The notes under the pieces are model-generated. The model saw only the letters and a program-made list of their open reading frames with translations. It was not told the origin of the DNA and did no database searches. A stretch of 64,000 nt of DNA. Source: Streptomyces sp. NBC_01283. Its GTDB lineage: Bacteria; Actinomycetota; Actinomycetes; Streptomycetales; Streptomycetaceae. Position 1 is the stretch's first letter. Each line of letters begins with the position of its first letter. The stretch is from NCBI RefSeq assembly GCF_041435335.1, contig NZ_CP108430.1, positions 1,612,001-1,676,000 of the forward strand, in the 5' to 3' direction. A program made the position numbers and the translations under genes. Positions 19,091-27,270 of this stretch are shown in pieces.

Positions 19091-19945
19091 TCAGCTCTTG
19101 GAGCCGGAGAGCGCGACACTCTGCACGAAGTGCCGCTGCAGGAAGACGTACACGACGAGCATGGGCAGGCTCGCGATGAGCGAACCGGCCATCATGACGG
19201 GGTAGTTGGTCTCGAACTGGCCCTCCAGCGAGGTCAGTCCGGCGCTGATGGGCATCTTCTGCGGGTCGGTGTTGACGATCAGCGGCCACAGGAGGTCGTT
19301 CCACGACCACATCGCCGTGATGACGGCGAGGGCGGCGAGCGCGGGCCGCACCAGCGGCAGCATGATCGACCAGAAGATGCGGAACGAACTCGCGCCGTCG
19401 ATCCGTGCGGCCTCTTCGAGCTCCTTGGGGAGGGTGAGGAAGAACTGGCGCAGCATGAAGGTCCCGAAGGCGCTGAACATGCCCGGCAGGAACAGCGCGG
19501 GCGCCGAGTTGAGCAGGCCGAGCCGCTGGATGATGTCGTACTGGGGCAGGACCAGCAGGGAGCTCGGCACCATGAGGACGGACAGGAAGAGCGCGAACAG
19601 GACGTTGCGGCCACGGAATTGCATGCGTGCGAAGGCGTAGGCGGCGAGCGAGCAGAACACCAGCTGTCCGACCGTGCGCCCGACGGTGTTGAGGACGCTG
19701 TTGAACAGCATGTCCCGGAAGGGCAGTGCGGTGAAGACCTCCTCGAAGCTCGACCAGTTCCAGGTGTCGGGCAGGAAGGTCGGCGGCACCTTGGCTGTCT
19801 CCGCGAGGGACTTGGCCGCGGTGAGCAGCTGCCACAGGAACGGGAAGACCATCACCAGGGCGCCCAGGGAGAGCGCCGCGTGGGTGGCGGCCGAACCGGC
19901 GTTGAAGCGCCGGCGGCTCGTGGGCCGGACCGAGGACTCACGCAT
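19091..19945 (-). CDS. Carbohydrate ABC transporter permease (MalG-like)
   Basis: A 284-residue inner-membrane permease with six hydrophobic segments. The coupling motif EEAARIDGASSFRIFWSIMLP near residue 190 docks onto the ATPase. The sequence belongs to the CUT1 family of oligosaccharide importers. Its ATG lies inside the end of the MalF-like gene (8-nt overlap), indicating coupled synthesis of the two permease halves. No ATP-binding subunit is encoded in the operon, as is usual in Streptomyces, where a shared MsiK-type ATPase serves many CUT1 importers. Confidence 0.95.
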   Translation of the reverse strand: MRESSVRPTSRRRFNAGSAATHAALSLGALVMVFPFLWQLLTAAKSLAETAKVPPTFLPDTWNWSSFEEVFTALPFRDMLFNSVLNTVGRTVGQLVFCSLAAYAFARMQFRGRNVLFALFLSVLMVPSSLLVLPQYDIIQRLGLLNSAPALFLPGMFSAFGTFMLRQFFLTLPKELEEAARIDGASSFRIFWSIMLPLVRPALAALAVITAMWSWNDLLWPLIVNTDPQKMPISAGLTSLEGQFETNYPVMMAGSLIASLPMLVVYVFLQRHFVQSVALSGSKS

Positions 19946-20903
19946 AGTGCACCCACCTCTTCTGCAGCCTGAACTGCACCAGCGTCAGTGCCGCGATGAT
20001 CAGCATGAGCAGGAAGGCGAGCGCGGCTGCGGCACCTTGGGCGTTCTCGATGAAGGCCCATTTGTAGAAGAGGCTCACCACCGACTGGGTGTCGCCGATC
20101 GCCGGGTTCTTCTCGGCCATCATGATGTAGATCAGGTCGAAGGTCTGCAGCGAGTTGATCATGCAGATGATGGACGCGAAGAAGATCGTCGGGCTGAGCA
20201 GCGGCAGCGTGATCGTGAAGAAGCGGCGCAGTGGCCCCGCGCCGTCCAGCTCGGCGGCCTCGTAGTAGTCCTGCGGGATGCCCTTGATGCCCGCCATGAA
20301 GATGATCAAGTAGTAGCCGGTGGTCGACCAGACCATCACGGTGCCGATCGCGTACACGGCGGTCGAGGGGTCGGAGACCCAGTAGCGGCGGTCGGCGCCG
20401 ATCCACTCGAGGACTTCGTTGATCAGTCCGTAGTCGCCGTTGTAGAGCCAGTTCCAGACGAGGCCGACGGCGACGGGGAGCGTTACGAACGGGATGAAGT
20501 ACAGGGCGCGGTAGAGGGCGACGCCGCGCAGTCCGCGCCGGTTGAGCAGTGCCGCGATGCCGATCGCGAGCGGCAGTGCGAGCAGTCCGATGGCGCAGTA
20601 GATCAGGGTGTTGCCGAGTGCCTGCCAGACGGTGACGTCCTTGAGGACGCGCACGTAATTGTCCGTGCCGACCCAGGTGTTGCCGCCGAACGCCCCGAAT
20701 TCGGTGAAGCTGTAGAAGAAGGTCTGGAGCAGCGGCCAGAAGTAGAAGGCGGCGAAGCCGATGCCGAGCGGCGCGATGAAGAGGTAAGCGGCGCGCTGGC
20801 TACGGGACTTGGGCGGCCCGGGTGCGTCGGACGCGGCACCGGCCGCCCGTTTGCCGCGCCCGGCCGCCTTCGCGGCGGCGGTGGAGGGAAAGACACTCAT
20901 CAT
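19938..20903 (-). CDS. Carbohydrate ABC transporter permease (MalF-like)
   Basis: A 321-residue permease. After a basic, Ala-rich N-terminal tail of about 30 residues comes a first membrane segment AAYLFIAPLGIGFAAFYFWP. The EAA loop reads YYEAAELDGAGPLRRFFTITLP near residue 220. Adjacent ATG codons at 20903 and 20900 follow each other; the first overlaps the stop of the binding-protein gene. It pairs with the MalG-like protein to form the translocation pore of a CUT1 importer. The sugar cannot be inferred from the permeases. Confidence 0.95.
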   Translation of the reverse strand: MMSVFPSTAAAKAAGRGKRAAGAASDAPGPPKSRSQRAAYLFIAPLGIGFAAFYFWPLLQTFFYSFTEFGAFGGNTWVGTDNYVRVLKDVTVWQALGNTLIYCAIGLLALPLAIGIAALLNRRGLRGVALYRALYFIPFVTLPVAVGLVWNWLYNGDYGLINEVLEWIGADRRYWVSDPSTAVYAIGTVMVWSTTGYYLIIFMAGIKGIPQDYYEAAELDGAGPLRRFFTITLPLLSPTIFFASIICMINSLQTFDLIYIMMAEKNPAIGDTQSVVSLFYKWAFIENAQGAAAALAFLLMLIIAALTLVQFRLQKRWVHYA

Positions 20904-22156
20904 GCGCGCTCCTCCTTCAGGGCTCGGTCCATCTGTTCGCCCAGGGTGCGTGCGGCGCTCTCGATGCCGCCCTTACCGCTGAACGCGGCACCCAGGAGCG
21001 GGTATTGGAGGTTCTCCCAGACCGCCGTGTTCTTCGAGCTCGGGTACGGCACGGCGTACTCCTGCATCTCGATGAAGTGCTTCAGGTCGAATTCGGGCAT
21101 CGACTTGAGCCAGGCGCCTTGCGTCCCCTCGTACGAGGAGATGGTGACGCCCGCCGACGCCTGGATCTCGGCGGCCCTGCGGCCCGCCATGAAGTGGACG
21201 AACTTCCAGGCCGCCGCCTTCTTGCGGCTCTTGGCGGAGATGACGTTGGCGAGGCCGTGGATGATCGTGGCGCGCTCCCGGCCCTTGGGCAGGACGGCGA
21301 CGCCGCCGTGGTCCTTGAGTGCGGGGATGGCATACATCTGGCCGGCCATCGCGGAGAGGTCGTAGACCATGGCGGTCTTCTCCGACCAGTAGCGGTTGCG
21401 GGCCCTGGACTCGACCATGGCGCTCTGCGGCGGTGACCAGCCGCGGTCGATCATGTCGGTCCAGTAGCGCAGACCCTCGATGGAGCGCTCGTCGCCGAAG
21501 CCGGACCTCCCGTCCTTGAGGACGTAGCCGCCCGCTCCGTGGATGGCCGGGTAGAGCTGGCCCTGGCGGTCCATCTCGGCGGCCATGCCGTGCACCCGTG
21601 CGCGGGGGTCGGTGAGTTCGGCTGCGGCATCGCGCACGTCGTCCCATGTCCAGGTCGCGTCCGGGTACTCGATGCCCGCTTTGTCGAAGAGCGCCTTGTT
21701 GTACCAGAGGCCGATGGTGTCGAAGTCCTTTGGTATGCCGTACTGCGTGCCCTGATAGGCGTAGATCTTCACGAGTGCATGGCGGTGGCGGTCGACGGGG
21801 GTCGCGTCGCTCTTGATGTGGCCGCTCAGGGGTTCCAGGACGCCGCTGGAGGCGTAGAGCTGGAGGTTGACCGCGTTCATCCAGAACACGTCGGGGGCCG
21901 TGCCGCCGCGCATCGCGGTCTTCAGGGTGGTCCAGTAGCTGGACCAGGGCGTGAGCTCCATGCGCACGGATATGCCGGGGTTCTCCTTCTCGAAGGCGTC
22001 GATCACCTTCTGCATCCCCGGTACTTGGGCCACGTCCCACACCCCGTAGGTGAGGGTGGTCCGGCCGCCGCTCGCCTTGCCGTCGTCACTCTGGCCGGAG
22101 CAGGCGGCGAGCAGGGGCGCCGCCATCGCTCCGTACAGCAGAGTCCTCCTGCGCAT
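20900..22156 (-). CDS. Extracellular sugar-binding lipoprotein
   Basis: A 418-residue solute-binding protein. A lipoprotein signal MRRRTLLYGAMAAPLLAACSG ends in a lipobox cysteine near residue 20, so the mature protein is membrane-anchored outside the cell. TTLTYGVWDVAQVPGMQKVIDAFE is the typical start of a family-1 binding protein, and aromatic residues are frequent in the body, as for sugar ligands. ATG 22156 gives the correct signal peptide; the 30 extra codons of the longer reading are rejected. It follows the ROK gene by 46 bp. The ligand is unknown. Confidence 0.93.
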   Translation of the reverse strand: MRRRTLLYGAMAAPLLAACSGQSDDGKASGGRTTLTYGVWDVAQVPGMQKVIDAFEKENPGISVRMELTPWSSYWTTLKTAMRGGTAPDVFWMNAVNLQLYASSGVLEPLSGHIKSDATPVDRHRHALVKIYAYQGTQYGIPKDFDTIGLWYNKALFDKAGIEYPDATWTWDDVRDAAAELTDPRARVHGMAAEMDRQGQLYPAIHGAGGYVLKDGRSGFGDERSIEGLRYWTDMIDRGWSPPQSAMVESRARNRYWSEKTAMVYDLSAMAGQMYAIPALKDHGGVAVLPKGRERATIIHGLANVISAKSRKKAAAWKFVHFMAGRRAAEIQASAGVTISSYEGTQGAWLKSMPEFDLKHFIEMQEYAVPYPSSKNTAVWENLQYPLLGAAFSGKGGIESAARTLGEQMDRALKEERA

Positions 22157-22202
22157 GAGCGCCTCCGCTTCCGGTCTTCTCCACGGACTTCGTCCGGGTT
22201 TC

Positions 22203-23339
22203 CTACGGCGTCGAATCCGCCAGCAGATCGGCTTCAACCTGGTCAAGTGCCTTGCGTACGGCGCCGATCGCGACGCCCTGTTCGCCCAGCGTGCTCAGCG
22301 CGATGCGCGGGACGTGCAGGGTCAGCGGGCGCAGTCTGTCCTCGATCAGCAGCACGAGGTGGCCGCCCAGCGGGGTCGCGCCGCCGGTGAGCACCACGAG
22401 CTCCGGGTCGACGGCGAGGGCGAGGGCGGCGATGCCCGGCGCGATGCGGTCGGCGAAGTCCGCGACGGCGGCGAGAGCGCGCGGGTCCGCGGTGTCCGCC
22501 GCGCGGGCCAGGGCCGCCACCTCGGACTCCCCCGAGCGGCGGTCGCCCTTCCAGCTGAGTGCCTCCTGCGCGGTGTTCATGCCGAGCAGCGGAAGCAGGC
22601 CGAGCTCGCCCGCGCCGCCGCGCCGACCCCGGTGCAGCCGCCCGCCGATGGTGAGGCTGCACGCCACGCGATGTCCGGTCAGGACGCAGACGACGTCACC
22701 GGCGAGGGTGGCCGCGCCCTGCCAGCGCTCGGCGAGCACGGCGAGGTTCACGTCGTTCTCGACGAGGGTGTGGCCCGCCTCCCCCTCGGAGAGGAGCCGG
22801 GCGAGGTCGACGCCGGACCACTCGGGGATGACGTGGGAGGTGATGGTGCCGCCCGCGTCGACGACACCCGGTACGCCCACGCAGCGGGCGAGGAGCTCGT
22901 CGCGCCGCACGGAATGTGCGTCCAGGAAGGCTTCGAGGCCCTCGCGCAGGAGGTCGAGCCGCTGGGCCCCGCCCAGCTCCGGGTCGATGTCCTCGCGCCG
23001 CACGGCGAGCACCGTCCCGCCGAGATCGGCGAGGAGCAGCACCATCTTGTGCAGGCCGATGTCCGCGCCGACGACGCGGCCCGCCTCCACGCGGAACCGG
23101 AACCGCCGGGCGGGGCGCCCCGGCGCGCGCTCGGATTCATCGCGCTCGGCCTCCCCCGCCCAGCCGTGCGCGGTCAGCTCCTCGACGGCGGACTCCACGG
23201 TGGGCCGGGAGAGTCCGGTGCCGGCGGCGAGCTCCGCGAGGGTCTGCGGGCTGCGGCGGTGCAGGGCCCGCAGCACGACGGTGGTGTTCAACCGGCGCAG
23301 CGAGGCGAGATCGTGTCCCCGTGTCCCGTTCCGCAACAC
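22203..23339 (-). CDS. ROK-family transcriptional regulator
   Basis: A 378-residue regulator: winged helix-turn-helix at about 25-75 (LAELAAGTGLSRPTVESAVEEL) followed by a sugar-kinase-like ROK domain. The ROK zinc signature of clustered cysteines is not visible, as in many regulatory ROK proteins. GTG 23339 is followed at once by TTG, so the exact start is uncertain by one codon. It is the first gene of the six-gene sugar operon. A 7-4-7 palindrome 34 bp upstream of the start suggests autoregulation relieved by the imported sugar. Confidence 0.9.
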   Translation of the reverse strand: MLRNGTRGHDLASLRRLNTTVVLRALHRRSPQTLAELAAGTGLSRPTVESAVEELTAHGWAGEAERDESERAPGRPARRFRFRVEAGRVVGADIGLHKMVLLLADLGGTVLAVRREDIDPELGGAQRLDLLREGLEAFLDAHSVRRDELLARCVGVPGVVDAGGTITSHVIPEWSGVDLARLLSEGEAGHTLVENDVNLAVLAERWQGAATLAGDVVCVLTGHRVACSLTIGGRLHRGRRGGAGELGLLPLLGMNTAQEALSWKGDRRSGESEVAALARAADTADPRALAAVADFADRIAPGIAALALAVDPELVVLTGGATPLGGHLVLLIEDRLRPLTLHVPRIALSTLGEQGVAIGAVRKALDQVEADLLADSTP

Positions 23340-23372
23340 TTCTTCACCCCATGTCGAGACCAGGGCAATCGT

Positions 23373-23390
23373 GTTGACCAGCGGGTCAAC
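23373..23390. promoter_or_regulatory. Palindrome upstream of the ROK gene
   Basis: GTTGACC-AGCG-GGTCAAC is a perfect 7-4-7 inverted repeat, 34 bp upstream of the ROK start. Its arms also contain TTGACC, a possible -35 element, so a bound protein would block the promoter. It is the likely operator of the sugar operon. Confidence 0.6.
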
Positions 23391-23645
23391 GGCTGCTCCC
23401 GGAGATTAGGGAGGAGACTTGCATATTCATGGACGACGGGGAACCCCCTTCGCGGGGCCGGAATCAGGCCTCGCTCGACTGATGGCCCGTCAGGAAAGCG
23501 CCGTGTCAACTCCGTGTGTTCGAGGGCTGGCTGATCGGGCGGCTCGGCGCGCAGGCGCGGGAGCTGCGGGCCCTGCGCTCGCCGGGGAGGGCCTCGTGAA
23601 CTACGGGCAGGAGACGGAACGTACCTACGAACGCAGCTCAGGGCG
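23391..23645. other. Region without an intact gene upstream of truncated isomerase
   Basis: This stretch should hold the promoter and the first 50 or so codons of the maleate-isomerase gene, but none of the three forward frames shows the family N-terminus. In the isomerase frame a TGA lies at 23532-23534. Only the last few codons before 23646 (T-Q-L-R-A) look like family sequence. I see no other gene in it. Confidence 0.5.
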
Positions 23646-24236
23646 ATGAACGCGCAGACCGGGCGTGCCGCGCTCGAACTCGCGGACGCCAGGCCCGATG
23701 TGGTCGCCACCGCCTGCCTCGTGGCGATCATGGCGCAGGGCCCCGGCCACCACTGCGCGGCGGAGGACGAGATCATCGCCGTCCTGCGCGCCGAGGGCGC
23801 GCAGGCGCCGGTGATCTCCAGCGCGGGCGCCCTGCTGGACGGCATCAAGGCGCTCGGTGCCGCGCGGGTCGCGATCATCACCCCGTACATGAAGCCCCTC
23901 ACGCGGCTGGTCGCCGACTACATCGAGGACGCCGGGGTCGAGGTCGTGGACGCGCTCAGCCTGGAGGTGCCGGACAATCTGGCGGTGGCCCGGCTCGACC
24001 CCGCCGACCTGCGCGACCACTGGCGCCGCGTGCACCTGGGCCGCGCCGACGCGCTCGTCCTCTCCGCGTGTGTGCAGATGCCCTCGCTCGCGTCGATCCA
24101 GGCGGTGGAGGACGCCGCGGGTCTTCCCGTCCTGTCGGCGGCAACCGCGACGGCGTACCGCGTGCTGGGCGAGCTCGGCCTGCCGCCGCACGTGCCGGGC
24201 GCGGGCAGCCTGCTGCGGGGTCCGAGTGCCGCTTGA
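23646..24236 (+). pseudogene. Maleate isomerase / Asp-Glu racemase-like gene, N-terminus missing
   Basis: The 196 readable residues match the NicE-type maleate cis-trans isomerase family from MNAQTGRAALELADARPD onward. Both catalytic cysteines are present, in TACLVAIMAQG and SACVQMPSL, and the C-terminus (PVLSAATATAYRVL, VPGAGSLL) is intact. Full-length members start about 55 residues earlier with a VxPSSN-type segment that contributes to the active site; that part is absent in all frames. The ATG at 23646 is internal to the family and lacks a good ribosome site. It is either a remnant or a gene with an abnormal start. Confidence 0.7.
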
Positions 24237-24321
24237 GCCCGGTGGGCCGAGCGGGCACGATGACCGGACGCACGCTCACCCGGTGCGCCTGAACGCCCGC
24301 CACCCGCATGGGAGTTGAAGC

Positions 24322-25134
24322 ATGGCCGCGATCCCGCCGCCCGCGACCCACCCGATCGACACCAGCAAGCCGCACCCCGCCCGGGTCTACGACTGGTTCC
24401 TCGGCGGCAAGGACAACTATCCGGTGGACGAGGAGCTCGGGCTCCAGATCGTGTCGCTCGAACCGCAGACCAAGTACTGCGCCCAGCACAACCGCTGGTT
24501 CATGCAGCGTGCCACGCGCCGGCTCGCGGGCGAGGAGGGGATACGCCAGTTCCTGGACATCGGCACCGGCATCCCCACCGAGCCGAACCTCCACCGCATC
24601 GCCCAGTCGGCGGCGCCCGAGGCGCGTGTCGTGTACGTGGACAACGACCCGATCGTCCTGGCGCACGCGGAGGCGCTGTTGCGGGGCACGCCCGAGGGGG
24701 CGACTGAGTTCCTCCAGGTGGACGCGCGCGAGCCGGACAAGATCCTCGAACAGGCCGAGGGTGTACTGGACTTCACGCAGCCGATCGCCCTTTCCCTGAT
24801 CGCGCTGCTGCACTTCATCAGCGACGACGACGGCGCCTATGACGTCGTGGAGCGGCTCGTGTCGGCCCTCGCGCCCGGCAGTCATCTGGTCCTGTCGCAG
24901 ATGGCGGGCGACTTCGATCCGGAGCGGACGCGGCAGGCGGTGGAGATGTACAAGGCGGGCGGCGTGACGCTCGTGCCGCGTGAACGCGCCGATGTCGAGC
25001 GGTTCTTCGAGGGGCTGGAGCTGCTCGACCCCGGCGTGGTGTGGCTGCCGGACTGGCATGCGGAGCTCGGCGTCGACGAGGTCAGGAACGGATCGCCGGT
25101 GCCGCTGTACGCGGGGGTGGCGCGCAAGCCGTAG
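24322..25134 (+). CDS. SAM-dependent methyltransferase, PF04672 (DUF574) type
   Basis: A 270-residue protein of the actinobacterial S-adenosyl methyltransferase family. Diagnostic segments are KPHPARVYDWFLGGKDNYPVD near residue 16, FLDIGTGIPTEPNLH (SAM loop, about 75-89) and VVYVDNDPIVLAHA, whose acidic residues bind the SAM ribose. The usual length is 265-275. ATG 24322 follows a GGGAG-containing leader. Streptomyces genomes carry many paralogues whose acceptors are mostly unknown. It stands alone between the isomerase remnant and the SPFH gene. Confidence 0.93.
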   Translation: MAAIPPPATHPIDTSKPHPARVYDWFLGGKDNYPVDEELGLQIVSLEPQTKYCAQHNRWFMQRATRRLAGEEGIRQFLDIGTGIPTEPNLHRIAQSAAPEARVVYVDNDPIVLAHAEALLRGTPEGATEFLQVDAREPDKILEQAEGVLDFTQPIALSLIALLHFISDDDGAYDVVERLVSALAPGSHLVLSQMAGDFDPERTRQAVEMYKAGGVTLVPRERADVERFFEGLELLDPGVVWLPDWHAELGVDEVRNGSPVPLYAGVARKP

Positions 25135-25177
25135 CCAGGCAGGGCCCCTTTGGCGGTGCGACGGTAACCCCTCCCTC

Positions 25178-25200
25178 TTTTTAGTCACCTTGACTATAAA
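25178..25200. promoter_or_regulatory. Palindrome upstream of the SPFH / NAD-kinase-like pair
   Basis: TAGTCA-CCT-TGACTA (25182-25196) is a perfect 6-3-6 inverted repeat, extended outward by T/A pairs with one mismatch. It overlaps a TGACTATAAAAG stretch that looks like a promoter, 50 bp before the SPFH start. It is the likely operator of this pair. Palindromes of this general type occur in NAD-related regulons, but I cannot name the regulator. Confidence 0.6.
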
Positions 25201-25248
25201 AGTGCGACCCCATAACGTCGGCATGACGAAAACGGGGAGGGATTCACC

Positions 25249-26259
25249 ATGGCCGACATCACCCGACGCCTCGGGGTGCACCACCTGCGCTCCGCGCCCA
25301 CCGCACACATCCGCCACCACAAGCGCGGCCGGCTCGTCCACGACGGGCCGGGGCTGAGCTTCTGGTTCCGCCCGCTCAGCGCCGCACTCTCCGAAGTGCC
25401 GGTCGACGACCGCGAGTTGGCGGTCACCTTTCACGCGCGCACCGCCGACTTCCAGGACGTCGCCGTGCAGGCCACGGTGACCTACCGGATCAGCGATCCG
25501 GCGCTCGCCGCGTCCCGCCTCGACTTCGCCGTCGACCCGGACACCGGCTCCTGGCGCGGCGCCCCGCTGGAGCAACTAGGCTCCCTGCTCACGGAGTCCG
25601 CCCAGCAGAACGCCCTCGACGTACTGGCCCGCACCCCGCTGGCCGAAGCGCTCGCGGACGGTGTCAGCTCGGTCCGTGAGCGGATCTCCGAAGGCCTCGC
25701 CGGGGAGCCGAGGCTTCCCGCCACCGGCATCGAGGTGGTCACCGTCCGTGTGATCGCGATCCGTCCGGAGCCCGAGGTCGAGCGCGCCCTGCGCACCCCC
25801 GCGCGGGAGCGGATCCAGCAGGAGGCGGACCGGGCGACGTACGAACGGCGGGCCGTGGCCGTACAGCGGGAGCGCGCCATCGCCGAGAACGAACTCACCA
25901 GTCGCATCGAACTCGCCCGCCAGGAGCAGGAGTTGGTGGAGCGGCGGGGCGCCAACGCGCGACGTGAGGCCGAGGAGAACGCCGCCGCCGACGCCGTGCG
26001 CGCCGAGGCCGAGGCCGCCCGCACGGAGCGCCTCGCCCGCGCCGAGGCCGAGTCCGCGCGCACGGTCGGCGAGGCGAGGGCGGCGGCCCAGGCCTCCTGG
26101 CTCACAGCGCACTCGACGGTGGACGCCGCCACCCTGCACGCCCTGGCGGCCACCCGGCTCGCCGAGAACGTCCCGCGCATCGAGAGCCTCACCCTCTCCC
26201 CCGACGTCCTCACCGGCCTGCTCGCGAAGCTGGGTCACCACGGGGACGCCCGGTCATGA
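25249..26259 (+). CDS. SPFH/band-7 domain protein
   Basis: A 336-residue protein with an SPFH domain at about 20-190 (LAVTFHARTADFQDVAVQAT, VTYRISDP) and a long charged helix, about 180-290, rich in Glu, Arg and Ala, that should form a coiled coil and oligomerise. There is no clear membrane segment; band-7 proteins often associate with membranes peripherally. ATG 25249 opens MADITRRLG. Its TGA overlaps the ATG of the NAD-kinase-like gene (26256-26259), so both are made together. The pair likely acts as one unit, controlled at the palindrome upstream. Confidence 0.9.
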   Translation: MADITRRLGVHHLRSAPTAHIRHHKRGRLVHDGPGLSFWFRPLSAALSEVPVDDRELAVTFHARTADFQDVAVQATVTYRISDPALAASRLDFAVDPDTGSWRGAPLEQLGSLLTESAQQNALDVLARTPLAEALADGVSSVRERISEGLAGEPRLPATGIEVVTVRVIAIRPEPEVERALRTPARERIQQEADRATYERRAVAVQRERAIAENELTSRIELARQEQELVERRGANARREAEENAAADAVRAEAEAARTERLARAEAESARTVGEARAAAQASWLTAHSTVDAATLHALAATRLAENVPRIESLTLSPDVLTGLLAKLGHHGDARS

Positions 26260-27155
26260 GCCTGGCGCCGCGCGCGGTGCTGGTCCACCGCACCACCGAG
26301 TACGACGAGCTGCTCGCCCGGCACGGCACCCACGGCCAGGCCGAGTTCTTCCTCGCCTCGCGCGGCCGGAGCATCCGGGAGGTGGCCGAGCGCCACCACC
26401 GGGCGCACCGCACGCTCGCCGACGTGGCCGCCGGGGTGCCCCGGCAGTGGCGGCAGGCCCGCGTGGAGCGTGCCGATCTCGACCGCTTCCTCTTCGGCCC
26501 CGAGGACGTGGTGGTGGTCGTCGGCCAGGACGGCCTGGTCGCCAACGCCGCGAAGTACCTCGCCGGGCAGCCGGTGATCGGCATCGACACCGAGCCGGGG
26601 CGCAACCCCGGCGTCCTGGTACGTCACCGGGGCGCGGACGCGGCCAAGCTGCTCCCGGCGGCGGTCGCGTCCGGGACCCCGGTGGACGAACTGACCATGG
26701 TGGAGGCGGTGTCCGACGACACCCAGCGGCTGCTCGCGCTCAACGAGATCTACCTCGGCCCGCCGGGCCACCAGACCGCCCGCTACCGCATCGGACCGGA
26801 CACCGACACGGCCGCCCCCGAGGCACAGGCCTCGTCCGGCGTCCTGATCGGGACCGGAACCGGAGCCACCGGTTGGCTGCGCTCGCTGTGGCAGCAGAGC
26901 GGCAGCGCCCTGCCGCTGCCGGGTCCCGCCGAGCCGGGCCTCATCTGGTTCGTACGGGAGGCGTGGCCCTCACCCGCGACCGGGACCTCACAGGTGGAGG
27001 GGGTGCTCACGGCGGCCGACCGGCTCCGTGTCACCGTCGAGTCGGACCGCCTCATCGTCTTCGGCGACGGGGTGGAGAGCGACGCGGTGGAACTGACCTG
27101 GGGTCAGACGGTGGTGATCGGGATGTCTGATATCGCCCTGCGCCTGCTGAGTTGA
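26256..27155 (+). CDS. NAD-kinase-like protein
   Basis: A 299-residue protein related to the NAD kinase/diacylglycerol kinase fold. The family GGDG loop appears as VVGQDGLVANAAKYL near residue 90, keeping the aspartate but changing the second glycine to Gln. The NE motif is in LNEIYLGPPGHQTARY, and the second glycine-rich loop is VLIGTGTGATGW, which replaces the usual S-T-P-T-G-S-T-A. It may phosphorylate NAD(H) or bind a nucleotide without catalysis. It is translationally coupled to the SPFH gene, which suggests membrane-scaffolded NAD metabolism; that link is inference. Confidence 0.8.
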   Translation: MSLAPRAVLVHRTTEYDELLARHGTHGQAEFFLASRGRSIREVAERHHRAHRTLADVAAGVPRQWRQARVERADLDRFLFGPEDVVVVVGQDGLVANAAKYLAGQPVIGIDTEPGRNPGVLVRHRGADAAKLLPAAVASGTPVDELTMVEAVSDDTQRLLALNEIYLGPPGHQTARYRIGPDTDTAAPEAQASSGVLIGTGTGATGWLRSLWQQSGSALPLPGPAEPGLIWFVREAWPSPATGTSQVEGVLTAADRLRVTVESDRLIVFGDGVESDAVELTWGQTVVIGMSDIALRLLS

Positions 27156-27270
27156 CGGCAGGCTGGACGCGGGCCCCCGGCAACGGCGCCGCACCCATGG
27201 GGCAGGATGACGCTCGCGCCGGACCACGAACATACGTCCGGTGCGCCCGCACAACCTGGAGAATGAACTG

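Noticed and set aside
23419..23649. 76-codon plus-strand reading before the isomerase remnant
   Set aside because: It could have been the missing isomerase N-terminus or a small gene, but it shows neither the family N-terminus nor a convincing start or other homology.
27219..27241. CCGGAC / GTCCGG 6-bp inverted repeat before the MscS gene
   Set aside because: Short arms with an 11-nt loop in GC-rich DNA; not convincing as terminator or operator.
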